Of a stretch of 26,435 bases of DNA, positions 1 through 7,920 are shown in pieces. This DNA is from Christiangramia sp. (GTDB lineage Bacteria; Bacteroidota; Bacteroidia; Flavobacteriales; Flavobacteriaceae). The notes under the pieces are model-generated. The model ran no database searches and had not been told where the DNA came from. It saw only the letters and a list, made by a program, of their open reading frames with translations. The stretch is from NCBI GenBank assembly GCA_024635735.1, contig JAGXII010000119.1, positions 1-26,435 on the forward strand. The letters are read 5' to 3'. Numbering within the stretch: position 1 is the first letter of the stretch; the number at the start of each line of letters is the position of its first letter. The translations under genes were made by a program, and so were the position numbers.

Positions 1-172
1 AAAACTCATCGGTGTTTGCGTGGGCTAAATCATGGGTATTTCATAATTAATATTTATGTAAGTGAATATCCCTGGAAGATAATTTTAATGCTAACAGAGT
101 AATTATCTAAATTATGAAAATAAATTAGATTTTCAGGATCTTGACTCAGCGAATCTCTTATGAAAAGCCCTG

Positions 173-211
173 AAAAAATAAAACCTTACAAACGCATGTC
201 CTGTAAGGTTT
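173..211 (-). terminator. Intrinsic terminator after tRNA-Val
   Basis: A perfect 10-bp inverted repeat (arms 181-190 and 202-211, 11-nt loop) is followed on the minus strand by TATTTTTT. It begins 16 nt after the 3' end of the minus-strand tRNA, so it most likely ends that transcript. Read on the plus strand it lacks a T tract, which supports the minus orientation. Confidence 0.8.
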
Positions 212-226
212 TAAGAAGTTTATTAG

Positions 227-301
227 TGAGTGATACTGGATTCGAACCAGTGACCCCTACCCTGTCAAGGTAGTGCTCTGAACCAACTGAGCTAATCACC
301 C
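227..301 (-). tRNA. tRNA-Val (anticodon GAC)
   Basis: The minus strand folds into a complete 75-nt cloverleaf. The 7-bp acceptor stem is GGGTGAT/ATCACTC with one G-U pair. Then come TA at 8-9, a GCTC/GAGC D stem with a GTTGG-containing loop, and an anticodon stem CTACC/GGTAG around the loop TTGACAG, giving anticodon GAC for valine codon GUC. The variable region is 5 nt and the T arm is ACTGG-TTCGAAT-CCAGT. The discriminator base is A and the CCA end is not encoded. An intrinsic terminator follows directly. No other tRNA lies beside it, so it appears to be a single-gene transcript within this window. Confidence 0.95.
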
Positions 302-353
302 CTAATGCAGCAAATATATTAAAAAGCAGTTTTAAGGGATCAAGTTTATAAAT

Positions 354-384
354 AAAAAAAGACTTCTATTTCCGGAAGCCTTTT
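354..384 (-). terminator. Intrinsic terminator, minus strand
   Basis: Arms 357-366 and 375-384 form a 10-bp stem with one G-U pair and an 8-nt loop. On the minus strand the stem runs into a seven-T tract (354-360). It probably ends the minus-strand transcript that includes the GH3/beta-lactamase gene, whose stop codon is about 300 nt upstream, leaving an unusually long 3' region. Confidence 0.7.
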
Positions 385-388
385 ATAG

Positions 389-517
389 TCATTTTATATT
401 ATTGGCCACTACCTCTCCTCTGATTATTGCGGTTTGCGTCTGCACGTTAATGGTTACTGAAAGAATGTATACTGCCTCAGACAATATTAAATTCCATGCA
501 ACTAACTCATTGTCCAT
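389..517 (-). CDS. Possible small protein, 42 aa, or long 3' UTR
   Basis: The 302-684 stretch holds no recognisable gene. Its best candidate is a 42-codon minus-strand ORF starting MDNELVAWNLIL. It has an AAGGAG sequence upstream, though 16 nt away, which is too far to be ideal. Its stop codon lies just 5 nt before the terminator hairpin at 354-384. In another frame directly upstream, about 530-620 reads as a short plausible peptide (VRVFTLDRGELQGVEFIKKW) that ends in a stop, so the region could instead be a decayed, frameshifted gene. I recognise no family. It may simply be the 3' untranslated end of the upstream transcript. Confidence 0.15.
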   Translation of the reverse strand: MDNELVAWNLILSEAVYILSVTINVQTQTAIIRGEVVANNIK

Positions 518-684
518 TTTTTAATAAATTCAACTCCTTGAAGTTCTCCTCGATCAAGTGTAAACACCCTCACATCTAAAGTTGATAAATCTATTTACTT
601 TGTAAATCCCAATTTGAACCATAAATAATATCTCAAAGAAACTCTGACCTTGATTTCACCAATCTTAAAAGATTAGACCAGAAA

Positions 685-3636
685 TTAATCCTGATCCTTT
701 ATGGCATCATATAATACCTGCTGGATATTTGTTCGGGTATTTAGCTGGTATAGGCGCGTATTGTCTCTGGTAGGAATTACCCTGTTAGAAAGGAAAACAT
801 ACAGCAAATCGGTATCTGGGTCCATCCAGACCATAGTGCCGGTAAAGCCGGTATGGCCAAAGCTGTTTTTACTTGCATCTTTAGCCGTATTACTGTCCTC
901 GCCTTTATATTCCAGATATGGTTTATCAAAACCTATCGCTCTGTGGTTATCATTTTCGGGCAACTGGGTTTTAGAGAATTCTTTTAAAGTAGTTTCCTTA
1001 ATAAACCGATGACCTCCATAATTCCCCATATTCAAATACATCTGCATCAATTTAGCGAGATCATTGGCATTGGAAAAAAGTCCTGCATTTCCTGAAACAC
1101 CACCCATCATTATGGCACCTTCATCGTGTACCATTCCGTGAATAGGTTTATGGCGAAAGAAAAAATCATTTTCGGTAGGAATAATTCTCTTTATAGGAAA
1201 TTCTTCTAACGGCTTATAGGTTAAGGTCGTTGCACCCAGCCTGTCAAAAATTCTTTTATTGAGAGCTGTTCTGAAATCTTCTCCAGTAAGTCGTTTCACG
1301 ATTTCAGGGGTCAGATAAAAAGCAAGCCCGGAATATTTATATTTAGCTTCCTCTTCTAAAGGTGATTTCTTTATAGCCCTGTAAATTTTCTTTTTATACC
1401 GGCGATGAAGCCAAAGATTATCGGTTATTTTAACTGGAAAGCGTGCCGAAGAATCCTTTTTAAACGTGTTCCATTTATAACTACCATTTCTACGCAGTGT
1501 ATTTTTCCAGTAAGGAATCCAGGGTTTAAATCTTGCCTGGTGAGTCAAAATTTGACGAAATGGAATCCCTGCTTTATTGGAATGTTTGAAATATGGCAAA
1601 TAATCATCTATTCCTGCCGACAGCTCAAACTTACCTTCATCGTAGAGCTGCATGAGAACAGGCAGTGTAGAGGATATTTTGGTTATGGACGCAAGATCGT
1701 ATAAATCATCTTTTTTCACTCTTACCGTATCAATATAACTTTGATAACCATAGGCTTTGTAAAATACCACCTTCCCTTTTCTCGCAACGAGAACCTGACC
1801 TCCGGGTATGGCTTTTTTGGCATCCATTGCAACCTTCATCAGCGAGTCTATATTTTTATTTAGGATTTCAGAATCCATTCCAACTGCCTCCGGAAGTGTA
1901 TATTCAAATCTTATCCCGCCTTTAACATCCAGGCCAAAGCCCGAACTAAACTTATCACCTATGCTAACCGGGAGTTTTCCGTGAGCATCAATTCCGCCGA
2001 AAATAAGCTGAGCCGCTAAGTCTTCGGTAAGAGGAGAGTCCTGATAGGTTTCAACAATAGCAGTGGCCTTTTCAATATTTTCAATCTTATTAAGTACATA
2101 AGGATTTTTGAAAATACTAAATACCGTTTTTCGGTTCACAGCTATTTCTGAAATAAAACTCTTCACCTCATCAGACAGCCTTAAAATATTTCCGGGCCGT
2201 ATACTGAAATCGTGCAGGCCTACAATAAGTAGATTATAGTCCTTTAAATCTTCCTTTAATTCATTAATGTCACTTTGACTGGCTTCTCTCGATAACTGAA
2301 AATTTGCAACATTTGTATAAAGATCCAGGTTCTTTTGAAAATCGGTTTTTATATTATCCCCTATAGAAATAGAAGCGATATTCAAAGTATCCAATCTCAA
2401 TAAAGGCAGGAGGTCATTCGAGTTTGTAAGAACGGTCATGGATGCTTTTGCCAGTTTCCTTTTTAATAATTTAGCCTGCGGAGTATTTAGATCCTTCTCA
2501 ATATTCTTTGGAGATAATTCTTTATAATTATCGAGTCCGCACCATTGTTTAACTGCGAGGATCTTTCTGCACTTTTCATCGATATCCTTTTGCGTTATTA
2601 AGCCCTGTTTTATAGCCTTTTGGATTTCCTCAATTGCTCTTGGCACATCTTCTGTAAATTCTATTAGATCATTCCCTGCCAGAACCGCTTCCTTATCTAC
2701 CACTCCGGGCTCATTTCCCTCGGTAACACCCTTCATGTTCATCGCGTCGGTAACAATAAGGCCTTTAAAGCCCAGTTTTTCCTTTAAAATTCCCGTAATG
2801 ATGGGTTTTGAAAGGGTGGAAGGGGTATCGGTACTGTCTAGAGCCGGGATATCAAGATGAGCTACCATAACTCCTCCTATTCCGGCATCTATAAGCTCCT
2901 TGAATGGAAATATTTCTATACTGTCAAGTCTTTTAAGGCTATGATTTATAACAGGCAAAGCGAGATGTGAATCTGTATCGGTATCGCCATGACCTGGAAA
3001 ATGTTTTGCAGTAGTCAGCAGATGTTGATCCTGCATTCCCTTCATATAGGCAAGGGATTTTTTTACCACGTTTCTTTTATCCTCTCCAAAAGACCGGTAG
3101 TTAATCACCGGATTATTGGGATTATTATTAACATCTACTACCGGCGCAAAATTGATATGCAGGCCTGTTCTTTTAATTTCCCGTGCAATTTCAGCTCCCA
3201 TCTCATATATCAAACCTTCCTCCTGTATTGCTCCCAGGGCCATCTGATAAGGGAAGTTAATAGTGTTTTGCAAACGCATTCCAAGACCCCATTCCGCATC
3301 TATCGCTCCAATTAATGGAACCTTTGAAGCCTCCTGCAAGCGGTTCATAATCTTAAGCTGATCTTCCGGATTTCCCTGCATGAAAATAACGCCGCCTATC
3401 TTTTGTTTTTTGATAAGATCAAGAACTTCCTGAACATGCTGCTCATCCTTATTGGAATAAGCCGGAAGCATAAAAAGTTGCGCGATTCTTTCCCGGGGGC
3501 TTAAGGTCTGCATAACGGAGTCCACCCATTTACTGTTTTGATACTGAAGAAAATCAGGAGCTTTTTTCTGAGCCGAAATATTCAGATGAAATACTAATCC
3601 AACGACAAAGAAAGACAGGAAGGTTTTTAATTTCAT
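685..3636 (-). CDS. Secreted GH3 beta-N-acetylhexosaminidase fused to a beta-lactamase-fold serine hydrolase
   Basis: A two-domain exported protein of 983 residues with a signal peptide at about 1-23 (ending NISAQ). Residues 35-370 are a NagZ-type GH3 barrel with IGAIDAEWGLGMRL (about 109-122) and KHFPGHGDTDTDSH (211-224), which carries the Asp-His acid/base pair. The expected nucleophile is D297 in VTDAMNMKG. A GH3 C-terminal-like sandwich spans about 390-570. Residues 590-980 are a class C beta-lactamase/DD-peptidase fold with SITK (S650, K653) and HTG (928-930) in place of KTG. The tyrosine motif reads YSG (768-770), not the usual Y-x-N. NagZ proper is cytoplasmic and about 340 residues, so this exported fusion probably acts in the periplasm or on the surface, removing GlcNAc from chitin- or peptidoglycan-derived glycans. 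The role of the serine hydrolase domain is unknown. It sits 45 bp downstream of the deacetylase gene and is probably co-transcribed with it. Confidence 0.9.
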   Translation of the reverse strand: MKLKTFLSFFVVGLVFHLNISAQKKAPDFLQYQNSKWVDSVMQTLSPRERIAQLFMLPAYSNKDEQHVQEVLDLIKKQKIGGVIFMQGNPEDQLKIMNRLQEASKVPLIGAIDAEWGLGMRLQNTINFPYQMALGAIQEEGLIYEMGAEIAREIKRTGLHINFAPVVDVNNNPNNPVINYRSFGEDKRNVVKKSLAYMKGMQDQHLLTTAKHFPGHGDTDTDSHLALPVINHSLKRLDSIEIFPFKELIDAGIGGVMVAHLDIPALDSTDTPSTLSKPIITGILKEKLGFKGLIVTDAMNMKGVTEGNEPGVVDKEAVLAGNDLIEFTEDVPRAIEEIQKAIKQGLITQKDIDEKCRKILAVKQWCGLDNYKELSPKNIEKDLNTPQAKLLKRKLAKASMTVLTNSNDLLPLLRLDTLNIASISIGDNIKTDFQKNLDLYTNVANFQLSREASQSDINELKEDLKDYNLLIVGLHDFSIRPGNILRLSDEVKSFISEIAVNRKTVFSIFKNPYVLNKIENIEKATAIVETYQDSPLTEDLAAQLIFGGIDAHGKLPVSIGDKFSSGFGLDVKGGIRFEYTLPEAVGMDSEILNKNIDSLMKVAMDAKKAIPGGQVLVARKGKVVFYKAYGYQSYIDTVRVKKDDLYDLASITKISSTLPVLMQLYDEGKFELSAGIDDYLPYFKHSNKAGIPFRQILTHQARFKPWIPYWKNTLRRNGSYKWNTFKKDSSARFPVKITDNLWLHRRYKKKIYRAIKKSPLEEEAKYKYSGLAFYLTPEIVKRLTGEDFRTALNKRIFDRLGATTLTYKPLEEFPIKRIIPTENDFFFRHKPIHGMVHDEGAIMMGGVSGNAGLFSNANDLAKLMQMYLNMGNYGGHRFIKETTLKEFSKTQLPENDNHRAIGFDKPYLEYKGEDSNTAKDASKNSFGHTGFTGTMVWMDPDTDLLYVFLSNRVIPTRDNTRLYQLNTRTNIQQVLYDAIKDQD

Positions 3637-3681
3637 AAATTCTTTTTACTGTAATCAATATTAATGGTGAAATTAAAGTCT

Positions 3682-4632
3682 TTAATCTGCTCTCACAATT
3701 TTATCCCGTAATTCCCTCCAGGTAACCATAATAATATTATTTTTTTCAATTAATTCACGGGCCTTATCACTCGTAAAGAAATCGAGATCGTTTTGTCTCC
3801 ACTCACTTCCCCAATCAGGATGTTCTTTGGTCACCGCCTTCATTTCATCATTATTAGTTGCCAGATGGATTAGAATACAAGAAAGCCCCGGTTCAAGATT
3901 ATTAAGTACATCTGTATAATAAGCCTCCATTCCACTTTTAAAAGAATCCGGATTAACCTGATATACATTATCTACTATAACATCTTTGGAAGTTAATTCC
4001 ATTTTAGATTGAACCTGGTTGAACGATTCAATTTCGCGACTTAACAATACCGGAACGCGATATTTCCTTCCTTTTCTAATATATATTTCCAGAAATTCAG
4101 GGGTACTCATAACTGCTCCCATGTGAGCGTCCAAATGAGTAACGTCTATTCCAAACATTAAGGCTTTCTCTATTTGCCAGATAATTTCCTTTTCAACATC
4201 CGCGGCATTGGCATGAACAACAACACTATCTACTAATGGGTAGAAATATCCATAATCATTTATAAGACTTGGAACTTCAGTGTTAGAATGTGATGAACCC
4301 CATTTATAATCTTTCCACTCACTTGTAATAGTAAGGTGCAAGCCAAAATCCTTTTCTTCTGAATTCTCGCGGGCATATTCTGCAATTTCGGGAAACCAGG
4401 GACAGGGGACCATAATACTCGAAGAATTTACAATCCCATTTTCCATACCTTTTATGGTTGCCATATTTTCAGAATGACTCACTCCTGCATCATCAGCATG
4501 AATTATAAGTAATTTGGCATCAGCAGGATATCCTAGTTTCTCCGCTATGGTCTGATTGGTATTCTGAGCCAGCAGCGGCAAGTTAAACATGAGAAAACCT
4601 ATATATAATATTTTAAAAGTCCTGGATTTCAT
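3682..4632 (-). CDS. Secreted ChbG/YdjC-like carbohydrate deacetylase
   Basis: A 316-residue member of the YdjC/ChbG family, metal-dependent enzymes that remove acetyl groups from N-acetylated oligosaccharides such as chitobiose. The HADD motif at 45-48 supplies the catalytic/metal aspartates. GLHLT (H99) and THLDAHMG (H166, H170) match the family's conserved histidines, and IHLA (about 255-258) is a further conserved-looking block. The N-terminus has a hydrophobic signal peptide (about 1-22, ending LLAQ). E. coli ChbG is cytoplasmic and about 250 residues, so export is a difference. The next gene downstream encodes the GH3 hexosaminidase, which fits deacetylation and hydrolysis of the same glycan in the periplasm. 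The exact substrate cannot be read from sequence. Confidence 0.8.
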   Translation of the reverse strand: MKSRTFKILYIGFLMFNLPLLAQNTNQTIAEKLGYPADAKLLIIHADDAGVSHSENMATIKGMENGIVNSSSIMVPCPWFPEIAEYARENSEEKDFGLHLTITSEWKDYKWGSSHSNTEVPSLINDYGYFYPLVDSVVVHANAADVEKEIIWQIEKALMFGIDVTHLDAHMGAVMSTPEFLEIYIRKGRKYRVPVLLSREIESFNQVQSKMELTSKDVIVDNVYQVNPDSFKSGMEAYYTDVLNNLEPGLSCILIHLATNNDEMKAVTKEHPDWGSEWRQNDLDFFTSDKARELIEKNNIIMVTWRELRDKIVRAD

Positions 4633-4818
4633 AGGAAAGTTTATAATAATTAATTCAAGTTAATGAATTTTTTTATTAATATGTTGATATGAATTCCCAA
4701 AAAGTTCATACCTCTATTAATTTTTAAAAGCAGTTTAAAACTTCTGGAAACAGCCCTAAATCCTGTTAAGCGAGGAATTCATTTTTTATTGTAAATTGAA
4801 AAAAACTAAGATTTAAAT

Positions 4819-5220
4819 ATGAAAAGGTCCTTAAAACTCGCATTGATAATTTTTATTTCCTGTAGTTCATTCCTGTTCAGCCAGAATAAAAATAAAACCG
4901 AACTTGATAAAAACTTTACACATGTAGTTTATTTCTGGCTGGAAAATCCCAACAGTACGGAGGATAGAAATGCCTTTGAGATTTCTCTAAAAAAATTCCT
5001 TAAAAACAGTCAATATGCTCAGACAAAGTTTATTGGAGTTCCTGCAGAAACTCCACGTGAAGTAGTCGATAATTCCTTTACCTATTCCTTAATTTTAAGT
5101 TTTCCTTCCAGGGAAATTCAGGATCTATATCAAAAAGAGCCTGCGCATTTATTATTCATAAAAGAGTCTGAACATTTATGGAAAAAGGTTCAGGTATATG
5201 ATTCACTAGGAATAGAATAA
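4819..5220 (+). CDS. Secreted Dabb (stress-responsive A/B barrel) family protein
   Basis: A small 133-residue protein whose mature part (about 30-133) has the dimeric alpha/beta-barrel Dabb pattern: FTHVVYFWLENP near the start, FIGVP and PREVVDNSFTYSLILSF in the middle, and a conserved-looking HLLFIKES helix near the end. Known Dabb proteins are mostly cytoplasmic, of mixed or unknown function. This one starts with a clear signal peptide (about 1-22, ending FLFSQ), so it should be exported. It is divergent from the deacetylase gene with a 186-bp gap, and 76 bp upstream of a haem-motif lipoprotein gene on the same strand. Its substrate or partner is unknown. Confidence 0.75.
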   Translation: MKRSLKLALIIFISCSSFLFSQNKNKTELDKNFTHVVYFWLENPNSTEDRNAFEISLKKFLKNSQYAQTKFIGVPAETPREVVDNSFTYSLILSFPSREIQDLYQKEPAHLLFIKESEHLWKKVQVYDSLGIE

Positions 5221-5296
5221 CTCCCACGAAAGAATTAAAAACAGATCTCCTAAGACAATTCTCTAATTCAAATACATAATCTCCCCCCTCCTTTAT

Positions 5297-6836
5297 ATGC
5301 TAAAAAGACTAATAGCTGTTTTTTGTGTTTTTATCTCCCTGCAATCCTGCCAAACGGATGAGCCTTCAAAAGGTGAAGTGCTTTTTAATCAACAATGCGC
5401 CAGATGTCACATAGCGCCGGATATAAAGGATCTACCCTATGATATCTGGGAGAAAAATATTCTGCCAGATATGGGCGCACGAATGGGACTTCAAACACCA
5501 GACTACGATCCTTACAAGGGTTATTCCTATGAAGAAACCCTTGCAATGATGGCCACTAATACCTACCCAAAAAAGCCGGTAATTACCAATGAGGATTGGA
5601 ATACTTTAAAGGAGTATATATTATCACGGGCACCCGACAGCCTGAGAAGAACTGAGCCTTTACCGAAACTAAGCATGGAACTGGAAAAGTTTGATGCCGT
5701 ACCTGTCAGGCTGGATAATAATCCGGGATCTTTGATAACATACCTTGAGTATATGAATGATGGTGATAAAATGGCTATAGGAGATATCCAAAACCAGTTG
5801 CGGATATATGATTTTGAAAAAGACACCATTACCAGAACTATTACAGCTTCCAGTCCAGTAATCGCCTATAATAGAAATAAAGACGGCGAATATCTAACCG
5901 AAATTGGACGCCTAAACCCTTCTGAAATTTCTTCCGGAAAGTTCTCTGTATTTAAAGATGACAGTCTCCAGGTTTTAAAGGAGAAATTACACAGGCCGGT
6001 TCATACACTCGCAAAAGATTTAGATGATGATGGCGATACCGAATTTATTATTAGCGAATTTGGCCATTTTACAGGCAAAACAAGCCTGTTTAGAAGAGTA
6101 GACGACAGTCTTTCAGGAACCACATTGCTTTTTCAACCAGGCACTATTCGTGTAGTGGCAGAAGATATGAATAATGATGGAAAACAAAATCTTATCGCTC
6201 TTACGTCACAGGGAGATGAAAATATCACCATCCTTTATCAGGATGCCCCGCTTGAATTCCGTGCAGAAAAAGTAATCCGATTTAGTCCTGTTTATGGCAC
6301 CAGCTGGTTTGAAATTATGGATTATGATAATGACGGGGATATGGATATAGCTACCGTACAGGGAGACAATGCCGATAAATCTCAGGTTCCAAAGCCCTAT
6401 CATGGGTTCAGAATCTATTTAAATGATCGGTAATAATAACTTTAAAGAGGCGTATTTCTATCCGCTTAATGGTGCAACTCGCTTACTGGCCAGAGATTTT
6501 GATCAGGATGGAGATATAGATTTCGCGCTTATTGCTACTTTCCCCGATTATGATAATGCTCCCAGGCGATCATTTGTGTATTTAGACAATAAAGATTCTG
6601 AAAATTTTATTTTTACAACAAGCACCTTTAAGGATGTGGAAAATGCCAGATGGTTTTTAATGGATGCAGGAGATACCGATAATGATGGCGACCTGGATAT
6701 TATCTTAAGCGCTTTTTCCTATTCATTTAATCCTATTCCAAACAACATCAAAAATGCTTGGGATAAGCACGATTTAGATATAATGCTTTTAAAAAATAAT
6801 CTAATCGAATCCTCAGGTGATATGACTAATAACTAA
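5297..6836 (+). pseudogene. Frameshifted lipoprotein with cytochrome c-like haem motif and FG-GAP repeats
   Basis: Two reading frames, 5297-6433 and 6423-6836, together encode one protein of about 513 residues. The first part starts with a lipobox (LQSC, C18) and then a haem-binding CARCH (C34, C37, H38) in a short cytochrome c-like segment. FG-GAP/VCBS-type calcium-binding repeats follow, such as DLDDDGDTEF, DMNNDGKQNL and DYDNDGDMDI. The second part continues the same pattern with DFDQDGDIDF and DTDNDGDLDI. The break is at NDR-stop; removing the C at 6428 restores NDGNNNFKEAYF and reading through to 6836. This is either a real inactivating frameshift or a sequencing/assembly error. If intact it would be a periplasmic or surface haem lipoprotein, possibly an electron acceptor or ligand-binding propeller. 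It follows the Dabb gene by 76 bp. Confidence 0.8.
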
Positions 6837-6870
6837 TCCCAGATTATTAAATACAGTAGAATAAAAGCAG

Positions 6871-6902
6871 CTAATGAATTAGGTGAATACCTAATTTAAT
6901 TA
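6871..6902. terminator. AT-rich hairpin between convergent genes
   Basis: An 8-bp perfect inverted repeat (AATTAGGT at 6877-6884, ACCTAATT at 6889-6896, 4-nt loop) is flanked by outer arms CTAAT (6871-6875) and ATTAG (6898-6902). It lies in the 75-bp gap between the convergent 6836 and 6912 gene ends, so a two-way terminator is the natural reading. The T tracts are weak on both strands. Confidence 0.4.
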
Positions 6903-6911
6903 GTGGAAACT

Positions 6912-7811
6912 TTATAATCCTTTTACTCCATTCCTTATTCGATGCAATACCAGCACTATGATTATTCCATATACAAATGTGGAGGAGGCCGTTTCTATCA
7001 TATGGCTTAATCTAACACTTGCCAGTGGCATTAATGGATTTGAAAGAATATGCCCAAAGTGTGGTACAGCAAGGAAAAAGCCTACGAGTAAGGCCGTAAA
7101 CCATGTTTTTGTAATGGAATTACGAATTATACTGAAAGCTATTAAAGTAAAAAGCGCGCCACGCATTAATTGCAGAATGAATAAACCGGGATCATCTCTA
7201 AGAGTGTACATCGTATGCTCCCAAAAGGGTGTGAGCTCCCCGGGACTACCATAAAATTCGCGGAGTTGAGGATTCTGCCATGCGATAAAGTATCCGGCCA
7301 GCCAGTATATTACCACATAGACTAGAGCTAAGATGAAAATTTTATGGATTAGCTTACTCATGGGAAGGTTGAAACTATTATTAATTATAATTTTTTCCTG
7401 GGTTTTCCATCTTTTGCATAGCAATACCGCCAGGGGAATAAAAAGAAAAGGAACCGGCAGCCCCATTAAAAATAATTCAAGCAATAGTTCTTTTGAAACA
7501 TTTATCTCACCTAGAAAATACCATGTTTCAATTTGCGTAAGAAAAGTGAATACCCCATAGTAAGCAATAGCCAAAGAGATTGCAAGACGTATTCCTCTAA
7601 GATTTGAGAATAAAATTAAGCCAACTATTAAAAGAGTATTTACAGCACTTAGTATAAGAATACCCATTCCCGAACCTACAACGCCAGGTTCAGATGGCAT
7701 ATCCAAATCAAGATGGGTTACCAGCAAAGTACCTGACATCCATATCGGCACATAAAGAATAATCAGCAAAATTATCCTTAATAACCATACTGAAATTTCT
7801 TTTGCATTCAT
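6912..7811 (-). CDS. Polytopic membrane protein of unknown function
   Basis: A 299-residue protein with about eight hydrophobic segments, near residues 7-27, 48-68, 74-93, 107-129, 152-174, 208-228, 234-255 and 270-290. It lacks a cleavable signal peptide and most likely sits in the inner membrane. A soluble stretch at about 175-205 (containing YGSPGELTPFWEHTMYTL) could face the periplasm. I recognise no family and see no transporter or enzyme signature. It is the last gene of the minus-strand cluster, 109 bp after the TolB-like gene, with an inverted repeat just before its start codon. It may therefore be expressed separately. The convergent pseudogene ends 75 bp away. Confidence 0.7.
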   Translation of the reverse strand: MNAKEISVWLLRIILLIILYVPIWMSGTLLVTHLDLDMPSEPGVVGSGMGILILSAVNTLLIVGLILFSNLRGIRLAISLAIAYYGVFTFLTQIETWYFLGEINVSKELLLELFLMGLPVPFLFIPLAVLLCKRWKTQEKIIINNSFNLPMSKLIHKIFILALVYVVIYWLAGYFIAWQNPQLREFYGSPGELTPFWEHTMYTLRDDPGLFILQLMRGALFTLIAFSIIRNSITKTWFTALLVGFFLAVPHFGHILSNPLMPLASVRLSHMIETASSTFVYGIIIVLVLHRIRNGVKGL

Positions 7812-7820
7812 ATAAATTCA

Positions 7821-7845
7821 CTTTAAAAGGTATTTGCTTTTAAAG
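7821..7845. repeat. Inverted repeat upstream of the membrane-protein gene
   Basis: A perfect 9-bp inverted repeat (CTTTAAAAG and CTTTTAAAG, 7-nt spacer) starts 10 bp before the ATG of the minus-strand gene at 7811. There is no T tract after it, so it is not a typical terminator. It could be an operator or a hairpin in the leader that affects translation. Confidence 0.45.
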
Positions 7846-7920
7846 AAGATTCTGAAAAACAATTTTTAAAAACTCAAAATTCCGTCTTAATATTCAAACC
7901 AGTTAGTAAAGGCTTCTTTC

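Noticed and set aside
227..301. tRNA-Asp(GTC) on the plus strand
   Set aside because: The anticodon arm read on the plus strand would give GTC, but the D and T arm signatures (GTTGG, TTCGAAT) and a proper acceptor stem exist only on the minus strand.
685..3636. Cytoplasmic NagZ of peptidoglycan recycling
   Set aside because: It has a signal peptide and is nearly three times the usual length, with a second domain.
6423..6836. Separate 137-residue gene
   Set aside because: It continues the FG-GAP repeats of the frame upstream, overlaps it by 11 bp, has no signal peptide, and joins perfectly if one base at 6428 is removed.
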